A stretch of 64,000 bases of DNA, taken from positions 1,250,730 to 1,314,729 of the forward strand of contig NZ_JARKMY010000002.1 of the NCBI RefSeq assembly GCF_029360725.1, in the 5' to 3' direction. Numbering within the stretch: the stretch's first letter is position 1; each line of letters opens with the position of its first letter. This stretch comes from Chryseolinea sp. H1M3-3 (GTDB lineage Bacteria > Bacteroidota > Bacteroidia > Cytophagales > Cyclobacteriaceae). Both the position numbers and the translations under genes were made by a program. Below the pieces are notes generated by a model. It was given only the letters and a program-made list of their open reading frames with translations. It did no database searches and had not been told where the DNA came from. This document shows positions 28,213 to 37,150 of the stretch, piece after piece.

Positions 28213-29271
28213 TTAATTTCCGACCGCCAGTTTTTCAGTTTGATACCAACCGTGCAACTCGCGCACACGGATTAAAGTGGCCAGCACATCGTTCCAGGTT
28301 TGTTGCTCCATCATGACGGCATTTGGAAACATGCATCCGTCCCAACAAATGTGTTTGAAGGCTCTGGTAAGGTTACCTTTTTCATCTCGAAGCCAATAAC
28401 CTGCGTCTTTGGCGATATCCAGTTTTCCGTTTGGATCAGTAGCCTGACAGTGGCGACCGGTTTTATCATGAGAACCTGAACCAAATACAGTCCCATCGTT
28501 TTGTGCCACATGAAAGTCAATGGTCCACGGACGAAGGGCCGCCGTAACTTTTTTCAACCCTTCTGTAAGGGTTTTACGATCGTTCCAATCAAAATTTTCC
28601 GGAAGAATTCTATCCTCAGGGTGGTTGTAGCCGAGCAAATACAATAAAGTATGCGCCATGTCTGCCTGAAATCCAATATTCGGACGATCAACAGCTTCTA
28701 AAGTTTCGACCATTGTCTTCCAGCTGTGCATACCGCCCCAGCAAATTTCTCCTTCGGCAGCTAATTTTTCACCATAGCCTGCAGCGACATCGCATGCTTC
28801 TCGAAAAGTCTGTGCAATAAGTTTCGTGTTATTTACAGGATCAGCCTCCCAACTTTGAGGCGAGCATGCGGAGTCGATCCGGATGATGCCGTAAGGCCGT
28901 ACCCCTAATTCGCGCAAGCGTTGTCCGAACTTGCAGGATTTGCGTACCATATCAACAAACAATGCACGGTCTTCTTTGCTGCCCATGGCGGGACCACCCC
29001 AAATGGGTGCTACCAGGCTACCGATGTTAAGATTCAGCGAACTAACTTTATCTGCAAGTTTTTTGATATCATCATCTTTGCTGTTCAGCAAATCAATATG
29101 AGGTTCAAGCAATCCGAGGTCGACGCCATCGAATCTCGTTCCATTTACTTCAGCATTTGCTGTCAGCTCAAGCATGGTATCGAAAGGGATGGGTGGCTCT
29201 GAATTTTGTCCTTTTCCGACAACGCCGGGCCAAGTAGCATTATGCAGTTTGGGGAAATTGTTATCAGGCAT
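28213..29271 (-). CDS. Sugar-phosphate isomerase/epimerase-like TIM-barrel protein
   Basis: 352 residues, somewhat longer than the 280-300 of the epimerase family. Candidate metal ligands of the AP-endonuclease-2 TIM barrel are visible: Glu in [11 protein letters not shown], Asp in GFQADMAH and His in TIDFHVAQ. Cytoplasmic, no signal peptide. The last ~90 residues contain a Cys-rich insert ([21 protein letters not shown]), not usual in simple epimerases. It is the fifth gene of the nine-gene operon, next to the Gfo/Idh dehydrogenase, an arrangement seen in 3-keto-glycoside loci of Bacteroides. It is distinct from the 284-residue ketose-3-epimerase-like gene at the operon end. Confidence 0.83.
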   Translation of the reverse strand: MPDNNFPKLHNATWPGVVGKGQNSEPPIPFDTMLELTANAEVNGTRFDGVDLGLLEPHIDLLNSKDDDIKKLADKVSSLNLNIGSLVAPIWGGPAMGSKEDRALFVDMVRKSCKFGQRLRELGVRPYGIIRIDSACSPQSWEADPVNNTKLIAQTFREACDVAAGYGEKLAAEGEICWGGMHSWKTMVETLEAVDRPNIGFQADMAHTLLYLLGYNHPEDRILPENFDWNDRKTLTEGLKKVTAALRPWTIDFHVAQNDGTVFGSGSHDKTGRHCQATDPNGKLDIAKDAGYWLRDEKGNLTRAFKHICWDGCMFPNAVMMEQQTWNDVLATLIRVRELHGWYQTEKLAVGN

Positions 29272-29326
29272 ACATTAATGATTTAAGTGGAACGTAATTT
29301 TTCTTTCATAATTATTGAAATGTATT

Positions 29327-30553
29327 CTATTCAAGCTTCAGGTCGGGATTTCCCGGGCCAAAGTGTTTCAGCATTACAATTGGATCTGTTTTAGAAGAAT
29401 TGACGATGGTGACGCCTTCACGTGCAGCTTTTTCACTCACGAAGAACTCATCATGGGTGAGTTGACCATAGCGGATGAGGGCGGGTGTTTCAATATCCCA
29501 AACTCCCATTTTCCCATGTCCTTGCATCATGATCATGCCGTAGGCAGCGTTGTCTTTAATCGTAACATTTGCGCCCGGCATCACCGTTAGTTCTTTCGCA
29601 CTATAGGCATGTGACTTGTAACAAATCCATTTTTCCATATACCCATCAGCTTTCATTTCTTCTGCCGATCGTACGGCTTTAGGACGCATGAAATGTGTTG
29701 CCATCAGCTGTGGATTTACATTCAGCTCCCAATCAATTACTTCCATCAGCTGATCAAAATCTCCAATCCGATCTTTCGGAGTACCATTCCATAATAACTC
29801 TTCAGGAATAACGGCATCGTTGACCAGCGATTGATACATGGCAAATACATCAGAAGCTTTTTGAGGTTCATACGTGCACAAGCTTCCTGGCGCGTGAAGC
29901 ATGCCTGGAGGAACATCCCACCCGGTGCCTGGTTCAAGACGATAAGCGGAAGAAAAATTTGTAATCTTGTTATCGCCTTTGGTAAAATTCACAAGGCACT
30001 CACGGATTTGTTCTTTTGTTGTTCCCGGGGCTATACCAAAAAAAGTATAGGGGAAGTCTCCGCCGTGATTATTCAGTTGAGGAGGGAAATAATAGGCCTC
30101 GGGCTTTCCCAGCTGACCGATTAACTTGGCATGTTCATCGTTGTGATGAATGTGATGAGGCAGCGGCCCTTTGTTGTCAAAAAATTTGGAATACATGGGC
30201 CAACTGCCATATTCTTTCCATAACCGCGCGCCGATGATTTCTGCCTTTAATTCATCGATCGCGTCTTTTAATAAAATTTGTTTATCCTGCGTGCCGTCAC
30301 TGAAAACAACAGCGCTCAAGCCTTCGTTTTTTCCTGTGAGCGGACCGTTCTTAGCAGGCGTCGTAGACGACAACCAACGCTCATCAATACCTCCGCGCTG
30401 TCCACCAAGGACGTAGTAGTCGTCCGGATGTAATTTGATACGTCGTCCGGGAACACAAAACGACCGAGGAACCCACGTGGGCGCCAGACGCAAAATTCCT
30501 TTGCCCTGATCCAGTGCTTTTTCTGCTAAGCTTGTTTTTTCCATTGTTTCCAT
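29327..30553 (-). CDS. Class I mannose-6-phosphate isomerase-like cupin protein
   Basis: 408 residues. The N-terminal part places a cupin metal site in PLPHHIHHNDEHA (His-x-His pattern) followed by KPEAYYFPPQ, and a later strand VPPGMLHAPG supplies another His; this is the layout of type I phosphomannose isomerases. A second cupin-like half with LTVMPGANVTIKDNAAYG and GMIMMQGHGKMGVW completes a bicupin. Cytoplasmic. It starts 9 bp after the DUF4432 gene, so the two are probably translationally linked. In this context it is likely to isomerise a free or keto sugar rather than mannose-6-phosphate; that is inference. Confidence 0.78.
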   Translation of the reverse strand: METMEKTSLAEKALDQGKGILRLAPTWVPRSFCVPGRRIKLHPDDYYVLGGQRGGIDERWLSSTTPAKNGPLTGKNEGLSAVVFSDGTQDKQILLKDAIDELKAEIIGARLWKEYGSWPMYSKFFDNKGPLPHHIHHNDEHAKLIGQLGKPEAYYFPPQLNNHGGDFPYTFFGIAPGTTKEQIRECLVNFTKGDNKITNFSSAYRLEPGTGWDVPPGMLHAPGSLCTYEPQKASDVFAMYQSLVNDAVIPEELLWNGTPKDRIGDFDQLMEVIDWELNVNPQLMATHFMRPKAVRSAEEMKADGYMEKWICYKSHAYSAKELTVMPGANVTIKDNAAYGMIMMQGHGKMGVWDIETPALIRYGQLTHDEFFVSEKAAREGVTIVNSSKTDPIVMLKHFGPGNPDLKLE

Positions 30554-30562
30554 AAATAAAAA

Positions 30563-31657
30563 TTAATGACTTTGATGATGTGTATGTTGTAAAAGCCGTT
30601 TGATGGTGGCTTCCTGGTCTAGCACTTCTATCTCCAGATCGTAGTGACGTGTTTCTCCCGGTTCCAAAAAAATCAACTGATGCTGTGCTCTTGCTTTAGC
30701 CTGGCCGATAGGAGGGTTGGTACCCGGTTCCAAGCCTGTTACATATTCTCCTTTTCCCCAATGCTGCCAATTTGTTAGCCACGGCAGCTCTTTTTTGTTA
30801 AACCGGATCGCGACTGCGATATTCAATTGCGCATTATATAACCCAGCAGTACAGAGCCCCGATGGGTCTGCCGCAATATCAATAAAGGCAACTTCTTCAC
30901 CGTTGCCGTTATGCAACGGTAAGGGCGGTGAACATTTTCGGAAGTTATTTCCCTCCTGGAAGATTTTGTTGGCGTTTTTTTCTCCCGGAGATTGCCATGT
31001 GCCATGCCAGAGAAGGTCAGTACCTTCGTCGACGAGGGGCCATCCAAAATTTAGATGATAAAGCAGCATGTGTGGTGCTGGCGTGTTCGCGCAATTTGTA
31101 ATTTCATCGTGGATGTGAATGGCCGGCTTCCCAATTGATCCCGACAGCGTGCGCTTTAATTCGAAGCTCGGACCAAAAACCTGCGTTTGTTTTATTTTTC
31201 CCGTCAGGCTGAAATCCATTTTATCATGGAGCGGATCGGGTTGTATAATGGACTCAAGTTCTGCAGGTATGTTACTGATCAGGCTATGCAGTCCGCGTTC
31301 ACCATATTCATCTTTTTCTGGCCCACCCACATGATCCAGTCCGCACGTTGTAACTAAGCCACCGCCAAAGGTTCGTATCCAATCTGCTCCACGATGAGAA
31401 AAAGGTTGTGGCGAAGTAACACCGCCATGACTCAACCAGGCTAAACTATGCTGATTGTAAAAAGCATCTGCGATGTCCATGGCACGATCGATAACCACTT
31501 TGTATCGCAGCCCTGTACCGGTGTTGATCCACGCGATGCGCGTTCCCCGTCCGGCACCATTATCCAGTACCGACATTTCGATACCACCTAATTGGGTGGG
31601 ATTAATTATTTTCTCTTTCCAGGGTTGATGTGCCAAGCGGGTTTCTTTATAGTTCAA
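30563..31657 (-). CDS. DUF4432 aldose-1-epimerase-like protein
   Basis: 364 residues with a galactose-mutarotase-like fold. It begins with a 'VLDNGAGRGTRIAWINTGTGLRYKVVIDRAMDIADA'-type segment, typical of DUF4432, and contains GGLVTTCGLDHVG, HDEITNCANTPAPHMLLYHLNFGWP and LEPGTNPP with EPGETRHYDLEIEVL at the end. The conserved HxxLYHxNFGWP stretch is where mutarotases hold the catalytic His. Cytoplasmic. It lies 34 bp after DUF1080 and 9 bp before the cupin gene. Probably a mutarotase for the oxidised sugar released by the DUF1080 enzyme. Confidence 0.84.
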   Translation of the reverse strand: MNYKETRLAHQPWKEKIINPTQLGGIEMSVLDNGAGRGTRIAWINTGTGLRYKVVIDRAMDIADAFYNQHSLAWLSHGGVTSPQPFSHRGADWIRTFGGGLVTTCGLDHVGGPEKDEYGERGLHSLISNIPAELESIIQPDPLHDKMDFSLTGKIKQTQVFGPSFELKRTLSGSIGKPAIHIHDEITNCANTPAPHMLLYHLNFGWPLVDEGTDLLWHGTWQSPGEKNANKIFQEGNNFRKCSPPLPLHNGNGEEVAFIDIAADPSGLCTAGLYNAQLNIAVAIRFNKKELPWLTNWQHWGKGEYVTGLEPGTNPPIGQAKARAQHQLIFLEPGETRHYDLEIEVLDQEATIKRLLQHTHHQSH

Positions 31658-31691
31658 GATTAAACAAAAGATAGTTCAGCAGATCTTTAAA

Positions 31692-32465
31692 TCATAATTG
31701 CTTAAGTTGAATGCTTCGGAATTCTACTTTCATTGGTGGGCCTACGTGTACCTGCACGCCGAGCAGCCCTTTCATCTTTCGATTGGCAACATCGTTGTCC
31801 GTGACGTCGCTCATAAGAATACCATTGACAAAATGCTGCAGCCGGTTCCCTTTTATGATCAGGTGGATTTCGTTCCAATCGCCGGTTTTGATATGCTTTT
31901 TTAATGCGTCCCTGTCCCCCAAAGATTCTGATACTTTTAATCCTGTCCATGCGTTATTTTTAACGTCATCCCGCAAAGTGGCTCCGGGTTTTTCTAAAGG
32001 ATCAATTATGGTTTTTTGGCCTCTGTAGGCTAATGTTGTCCGTCCGCGTTCTTCATAGTTTTGTCCTGTATAATTATTTTTGCCATCGATGTCCGCCTGG
32101 TATCCCCGTAGTGCGTGTGGTACATCCGTTAGTTGCTCGCTTCGGTAATTTATGCCACTGTTGCCTGCTTCTGTGATGCGATACTCTACGATCAACTCAA
32201 AATCCGCAGGCTCTCCGCCTTTCCAAATGATAAAGGAGTTTGTTTTGAGGAGCTTCTCCGGTGTTATTTCACCCACCAAATATCCGTTTTCCACGCGCCA
32301 ATAATTCGCGTTGCATTCCCAGCCGTTTAATGTTTTCCCATCAAAAAGCTCTACAAATCCCGCTTTTTTGGATTGAGCAACACCAGCGGTATAACAACTG
32401 CTCATCATCACAGCGATGAGTATCAGCATCGGGTTTATAAAATTGAGATGGATGCGGTTTACCAT
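31692..32465 (-). CDS. DUF1080 (3-keto-disaccharide hydrolase family), secreted
   Basis: 257 residues with a signal peptide whose hydrophobic run ends SSCYTAGVAQ, so it is either SPI- or lipoprotein-processed. The DUF1080 signature is clear: GFVELFDGKTLNGWE, then WRVENGYLVGEI, DFELIVEYRITEAGNSGINYRSE, GYQADI, and a C-terminal GDWNEIHLIIKGNRLQHFVNG. The family adopts a concanavalin-like fold, and characterised members cleave 3-keto-glycosidic bonds. It sits 20 bp downstream of a haem-c dehydrogenase gene, which is the expected partner for making the 3-keto substrate in the periplasm. Confidence 0.9.
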   Translation of the reverse strand: MVNRIHLNFINPMLILIAVMMSSCYTAGVAQSKKAGFVELFDGKTLNGWECNANYWRVENGYLVGEITPEKLLKTNSFIIWKGGEPADFELIVEYRITEAGNSGINYRSEQLTDVPHALRGYQADIDGKNNYTGQNYEERGRTTLAYRGQKTIIDPLEKPGATLRDDVKNNAWTGLKVSESLGDRDALKKHIKTGDWNEIHLIIKGNRLQHFVNGILMSDVTDNDVANRKMKGLLGVQVHVGPPMKVEFRSIQLKQL

Positions 32466-32485
32466 ATCGTTTCAGTTTAGCTTGT

Positions 32486-35188
32486 TTATTTTGCAGCCTG
32501 ATTTTTATTTTTATAGAGCTCGTGTTCTTTATTTCCTCCGGCCATTAAATAGGCTAGCAGATCTTTGAGTTCTTCATTGTTCAGACTATTGATTAACCCA
32601 GGCATCATCACAGAAACGCGTGATAGTTTAGTCGACGTCACATCTTTCTTTGGAATTTCGCGCAATGTCTGTGGCGAAAATGGATTCTGAGAGACATAAT
32701 ACTTTTCTTCATCTTCATTGGTAAGTCGGCCGACGATTGAACTACCATCTTTCATAACAAATACGGTCGCTGCATACTGATCAGATACAACCTTATTAGG
32801 ATCGAGAATGGACACTAACATATCCTTTGTTGTAAAGCGTGTGCCGAGTTGCGTCAAATCCGGACCGATATTTCCTCCTTCTCCCTGCATGGTATGGCAC
32901 GTGGCGCAATACGTCGCAGCAAACATCATCTTACCTTGGTCAAAATTTCGGTTTACGAGTCCGCTATCGGCTACCAATGACGCAGTTTCTACATTCCATC
33001 TTCTTCCGGGTCCTTTGGGTCGAGGCAACTCTGCAAGATCGATTCCGGAACCGTCTACCAACGAATCGCCTGAGAGTGTGTTAAAATGCGCAAACTGATT
33101 TTTAGGAACTTTACTTAATGCCATTTGGCGTGCCTTGTCAATAAAACCAATATAACTTCTACCGCCTTTAAAAGTGAATGCCTGGGCAAACCATTTGAAG
33201 TATTTTTCCTGGAGATCGGGTGTCCAACCACTTTTAGCCTGACTCAAGACTACAGCATAATACGTTTGTTGCCTTGGCGGAACCTTAGACAACATGCCTG
33301 CGATGTCCAAGCCATATTGTGGATTTCTTAAAATTAGGTCAGAGGAAGCGCTGGCTGTTTTATCCAAGGGATCGTCTTTCGCGGTTTCCAGTAGGGCAAG
33401 CGTTTTCTTCACTGCTCCGGGCGCTTCGATGTGCACCAGCAGGTTACTCAGCATGCGATTCAAATCATTTGCATTTGAAGGAAAATGTGAATCCAAATAC
33501 GAAATGACCTGCGTCTTTACAGCACCCGCAGGATTTCCCATGCGAAAGAAAACGAGTTCGAAAGCGCGCAGTAGATCTATTTGCTGTGGAGGTGAAAGCT
33601 TTGCATAGTCCACCCTCATGAGGGCTTGCAGCAAGTTATTTTTAAGATCCTGTTTTCCATGACGTACGAGCGCGATGATAGCCTGTGTCAGAATCTGCGG
33701 ATCTGTTTCTTTCAACGCACGTTCCTGCCACTCGCTTACAGGTTGGTGTTCTACGGCAATCCGTGCAGCGTAGCGAACAAACCGGTCTTCGTGTTTCAAA
33801 TTAGGCCATGCAAAATCAACCGCCCCTTGCTGCGGGCCGGTATGGAATTCTTCTAATTTTCTTCTTAGCTTGTTTTCTTCAGTAATTTCATTCGAGATAT
33901 TATCGCCCCCATCTTTTTCAGCGCCGTCATAATATACACGGTACAAGTCGGACTCCAACCTGCGGCCCCCCGTTAGAAAATACAACGCACCGTCTGGACC
34001 AATTACGCCATCGGTTAAAGGCAGTGGTGAGCCCGAGAGAAATTCTTCGGCCTTCCCATCATAAGACGAACCATTCGGCGTAAGTTGAATGGCATAAATA
34101 ATCCCGAAGCTCCAATCAAATGCAAACAAGGTATTGCGATATTTCGCCGGAAATTTTGCACTCATTCCATAAATTAAATTTGTAGGAGAACCTTGTCCGA
34201 TGTTCAAGACCGGTGGCAGGTTATCGGGGTATGCAGGTGACCATTTTCCGTTTCCTGTACGCCAGCCGAATTCACTTCCACTGGTGACATGACAGATACG
34301 TGTTGGTCGGTACCAGGGCATTCCGAAGTCCCACTCCATGTCGGAGTCGTAAGTGAACAAATCTCCGGCTTGGTTAAAAGCGATATCAAACTCATTGCGA
34401 TAGCCGGCACTGATCAGTTCCCAGCGTTGTCCTAATGAATCAAGGTGAGCAATCCACCCGCCAGGTGCCTCGCGGTTATTTGCGTGACCTCTTGGGTCCT
34501 TGATTTGAGGAAACAAATTGTCTTCTTTCCAAACGGGAGGCAATCTGTAAGCGTCCATGGCAGGAAGATCCGTGTGGTTTCCTGCAGCGATGTAAATCGA
34601 TTTCTTATCTGGTGCCAGGATAATGCTGTGTGGTCCATGTTCGCCAGGTTCGCCTTTGAGCGATTTGAGCAAGGTAATTTTGTCAAACTGGTCATCGCCG
34701 TCTGTATCCTGAAGCCGGTAAAGCCCAGTGTTTTTGTCAAAATCTTTATTGCTGTTATGATTAACCATAACGTACAGGCTATTGAACGCATACAAAAGGC
34801 CTTGGGCATAGCCCATGCCGATCTTTAGGGTAGTGGTGTCCTGGCGTTGTGAATCTTGGGTACCTATAATCAGTTTTTCAATTTTTGGTGGTGTTGTTGA
34901 CCCGATAGGAGAAAGCTCCAAACGGTATAGCGCACCATATTGATCCGATGTGATAAGGCGTCCTTTGTTGTCGAAGGTCATAGACACCCAAGAGCCCTGT
35001 TCGTTTGCCGACGGACTATAAAGATGCTCAGCTCGAAATCCGTCTGCCAACTTCAACTTTTCCAGTTTGGTTGTCGCGGTTGGTTCGTTTTGTTTTGGTG
35101 ATTCTTTTTCCTGTTTACAAGAGCTTGAAATCAGGACAATCACAGAAAGGATAAGGATAAATTGTTGTGGGAGAGTCTTCCGACGCAT
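32486..35188 (-). CDS. Haem-c sugar-dehydrogenase-like lipoprotein with HEAT repeats
   Basis: 900 residues. A lipoprotein signal ends ISSSC. A propeller of the membrane-bound dehydrogenase type (about 45-420) begins with KLADGFRAEHLYSPS and contains DTDGDDQFDK and PDGALYFLTGGRR. HEAT-like helices (about 450-700) follow, then a cytochrome c domain with CATCH (near 763), GGNIGPDLTQLGTRFT and MPGLINSLNNEELKDLLAYLMAGG, the tail of the Planctomycete-type cytochrome family. It is the first gene of the nine-gene operon, so its upstream region should hold the operon promoter. It probably oxidises a glycoside at the outer leaflet ahead of DUF1080. Confidence 0.88.
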   Translation of the reverse strand: MRRKTLPQQFILILSVIVLISSSCKQEKESPKQNEPTATTKLEKLKLADGFRAEHLYSPSANEQGSWVSMTFDNKGRLITSDQYGALYRLELSPIGSTTPPKIEKLIIGTQDSQRQDTTTLKIGMGYAQGLLYAFNSLYVMVNHNSNKDFDKNTGLYRLQDTDGDDQFDKITLLKSLKGEPGEHGPHSIILAPDKKSIYIAAGNHTDLPAMDAYRLPPVWKEDNLFPQIKDPRGHANNREAPGGWIAHLDSLGQRWELISAGYRNEFDIAFNQAGDLFTYDSDMEWDFGMPWYRPTRICHVTSGSEFGWRTGNGKWSPAYPDNLPPVLNIGQGSPTNLIYGMSAKFPAKYRNTLFAFDWSFGIIYAIQLTPNGSSYDGKAEEFLSGSPLPLTDGVIGPDGALYFLTGGRRLESDLYRVYYDGAEKDGGDNISNEITEENKLRRKLEEFHTGPQQGAVDFAWPNLKHEDRFVRYAARIAVEHQPVSEWQERALKETDPQILTQAIIALVRHGKQDLKNNLLQALMRVDYAKLSPPQQIDLLRAFELVFFRMGNPAGAVKTQVISYLDSHFPSNANDLNRMLSNLLVHIEAPGAVKKTLALLETAKDDPLDKTASASSDLILRNPQYGLDIAGMLSKVPPRQQTYYAVVLSQAKSGWTPDLQEKYFKWFAQAFTFKGGRSYIGFIDKARQMALSKVPKNQFAHFNTLSGDSLVDGSGIDLAELPRPKGPGRRWNVETASLVADSGLVNRNFDQGKMMFAATYCATCHTMQGEGGNIGPDLTQLGTRFTTKDMLVSILDPNKVVSDQYAATVFVMKDGSSIVGRLTNEDEEKYYVSQNPFSPQTLREIPKKDVTSTKLSRVSVMMPGLINSLNNEELKDLLAYLMAGGNKEHELYKNKNQAAK

Positions 35189-35722
35189 GTTGATTTGTTG
35201 CTAAATTGTTTAAAGTATTTTTTAAATCGTTATTCATAGTGACACACTTGTGAGGCACATGAACACATTACTACGTTTATTAACTCATGAATCTATAAAG
35301 GATGAAAAAAAGAGGTATCATAATCTCTTTATATAAAACAGATTTTAAGTTGCAGAATTAAAACAAGAAACCTGTCATGTACTATCACGAATGCACGGCA
35401 CGGTTTTTTCACCTCATATCCATAACAAAAATATCGTGTAGAGTTTTTACGGCTACTTAAGATGCCTTTTTCCAAGTTTATGATGGTCGTAAAAAGCGCA
35501 TTTGAATGACGCTTTTGCGTCCGTTGTTTTAATCGTGATGTATTTTCGTTTAAGCTGAAGTAAAAATTTTGTACTAAGTATAACAAACTAGCTCCCTGCT
35601 ACCGTACAACACTGATATTTTCCGCCAGACGCAAATGAAAGTATTAATCATTTTCCCTTAGTTAATAAAAAGCCCAATGCAACCTTTCGCTGCCATCCGG
35701 GTCGTTGAAAATAAAGTACGAT
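35189..35722. other. Intergenic region upstream of the nine-gene operon
   Basis: 534 bp between divergent genes. It must hold promoters for the minus-strand operon and the acyltransferase gene. It is AT-rich (many T/A runs at 35200-35350). An 85-codon minus-strand frame at 35329-35586 shows no recognisable protein features and is judged spurious. No clear operator, RNA element or complete TTG-N19-TAnnTTTG promoter was found. Confidence 0.4.
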
Positions 35723-36844
35723 ATGGAAGAACGAACGCCTAAACGGCGGCTTTATTTTCTGGATTGGTTGCGCGTGATTGCTTTTGGGCTTCTGGTTTTT
35801 TACCATACTGGTCTTATGTTTGTAGACTGGGGCTTTCATATACAAAACAGTTCGTTTAGCGAGACGCTCAAACTGCCCATGTTATTTCTCAATCAGTGGC
35901 GGCTCCCGTTATTATTTTTTGTTTCAGGTGCCGGAATTTGTTTTGCATTGGGTACGCGTACTGCCGGTATTTTTGCTCAGGAGCGATTTAAACGCATCTT
36001 TCTGCCGCTCGTATTTGGTATAGTGGTGATCATTCCCCCACAGGTATATTTCGAATGGCTGCATCATCAAACTTTCAAAGGAAGTTATTGGCAGTTTTAC
36101 CCGCTATTCTTTAGTAACATTACTTGGAACCATCTCTGGTTTCTGGCGTACCTGTTTGTATTTACTTTTATTGCACTGCCATTTTTTTTGTATCTGCGAA
36201 GCAAAGCGGGGACGTCGATTGTTGCGCCCATCTCTACTTGCCTCTCAAAAAGATTTTATCTTCTATCACTATTTGTTATCCCGCTTTTTCTAACAGAATT
36301 GTTTCTTCGTCCGCATTGGCCGGATACGCGAAATCTTGTTAGCGACTGGTACAACTTTTTATTTTATTTTCTGATATTTATCTATGGCTTTTTTTTCGCA
36401 ACGGCCGGATCTTTTTGGGACATGTTGGAACACCGTCGTAGCATGTATCTTTTGCTTGGACTTTTTTCATTCAGCATGATCTATTTTGGTTGGCACCAAC
36501 CGGGGAAAAATTTTCTTGAAACATTTGTAGTAGGAAGATATATTTTTGATTTCCTTAAATGTGTAAATATCCTCTCCTGGATATTTTGTTCACTTGGTTA
36601 TGCGCGGCATTATCTTGCCCATAACAGTGCCAGACTTCAGTATGCCAATAGAGCAGTATACCCTTTCTATATTCTTCATCAAACCGTTTTGATTGCAATA
36701 GGATTCTATGTGATCAGGTGTGAATGGAGCATAACCGCCAAATACATTATCATCGTAACAGGGACTTTCTTCTTTACCATGTTGCTATATGAATTTTTGA
36801 TACGAAGGGTAAAATTAATTGGCGTTTTCTTCGGAGTGAAATGA
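35723..36844 (+). CDS. Acyltransferase 3 family (OpgC-like) membrane protein
   Basis: 373 residues from the ATG at 35723 (an ATG six codons upstream is also possible). About ten membrane helices. The first carries the acyltransferase-3 signature RLYFLDWLRVIAFGLLVFYHTG (key LDWLRV and a catalytic-type His in FYHTG), then WRLPLLFFVSGAG with the conserved Phe-Val-Ser-Gly. These enzymes move acyl (acetyl or succinyl) groups onto sugars at the membrane; OpgC succinylates periplasmic glucans. It is monocistronic between the sugar operon and an amine oxidase gene. The acceptor is unknown. Confidence 0.86.
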   Translation: MEERTPKRRLYFLDWLRVIAFGLLVFYHTGLMFVDWGFHIQNSSFSETLKLPMLFLNQWRLPLLFFVSGAGICFALGTRTAGIFAQERFKRIFLPLVFGIVVIIPPQVYFEWLHHQTFKGSYWQFYPLFFSNITWNHLWFLAYLFVFTFIALPFFLYLRSKAGTSIVAPISTCLSKRFYLLSLFVIPLFLTELFLRPHWPDTRNLVSDWYNFLFYFLIFIYGFFFATAGSFWDMLEHRRSMYLLLGLFSFSMIYFGWHQPGKNFLETFVVGRYIFDFLKCVNILSWIFCSLGYARHYLAHNSARLQYANRAVYPFYILHQTVLIAIGFYVIRCEWSITAKYIIIVTGTFFFTMLLYEFLIRRVKLIGVFFGVK

Positions 36845-37150
36845 TTTCATTTCACGGAAACGATTCAAACAACAAACTTCACTTTGACTATAATATCAGG
36901 CTGGCCATTTAACACACGAAATGCGATTAAAACACTGGAATTAGCAGACTATCCGGCCGACGTTATCGAAGAACCAAGAAATTCAGTTCAACCTGTATGC
37001 AGCCAGCGGTGAACTCTTGAAAAAGGACGTGAAGAGTTTTTATGCTGAATGATTTCTCAAAGAAGATAATTTAAGATATTGTTGTAAAAATGATTGGCTT
37101 GCTAATCTAACGTCAAAAAAGTATACAAGCTTTCCGGTATTAATATCAAA
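36845..37150. other. Intergenic, possible decayed C-terminal gene fragment
   Basis: 306 bp. A short plus-strand open stretch at 36945-37052 reads like a beta-strand tail (NQEIQFNLYAASGELLKKD) ending in TGA, reminiscent of type IX secretion C-terminal sorting domains. Upstream of it the frame is closed by TAG at 36942, so if real it is a remnant. Otherwise only the upstream region of the amine oxidase gene. Confidence 0.25.

Noticed and set aside
32808-33098. Plus-strand open frames opposite the haem-c dehydrogenase and other long genes
   Set aside because: Antisense shadows of well-supported genes with no recognisable protein features.
35329-35586. 85-codon minus-strand frame in the gap before the acyltransferase gene
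   Set aside because: No signal peptide, domain or repeat pattern; the region is AT-rich and intergenic.
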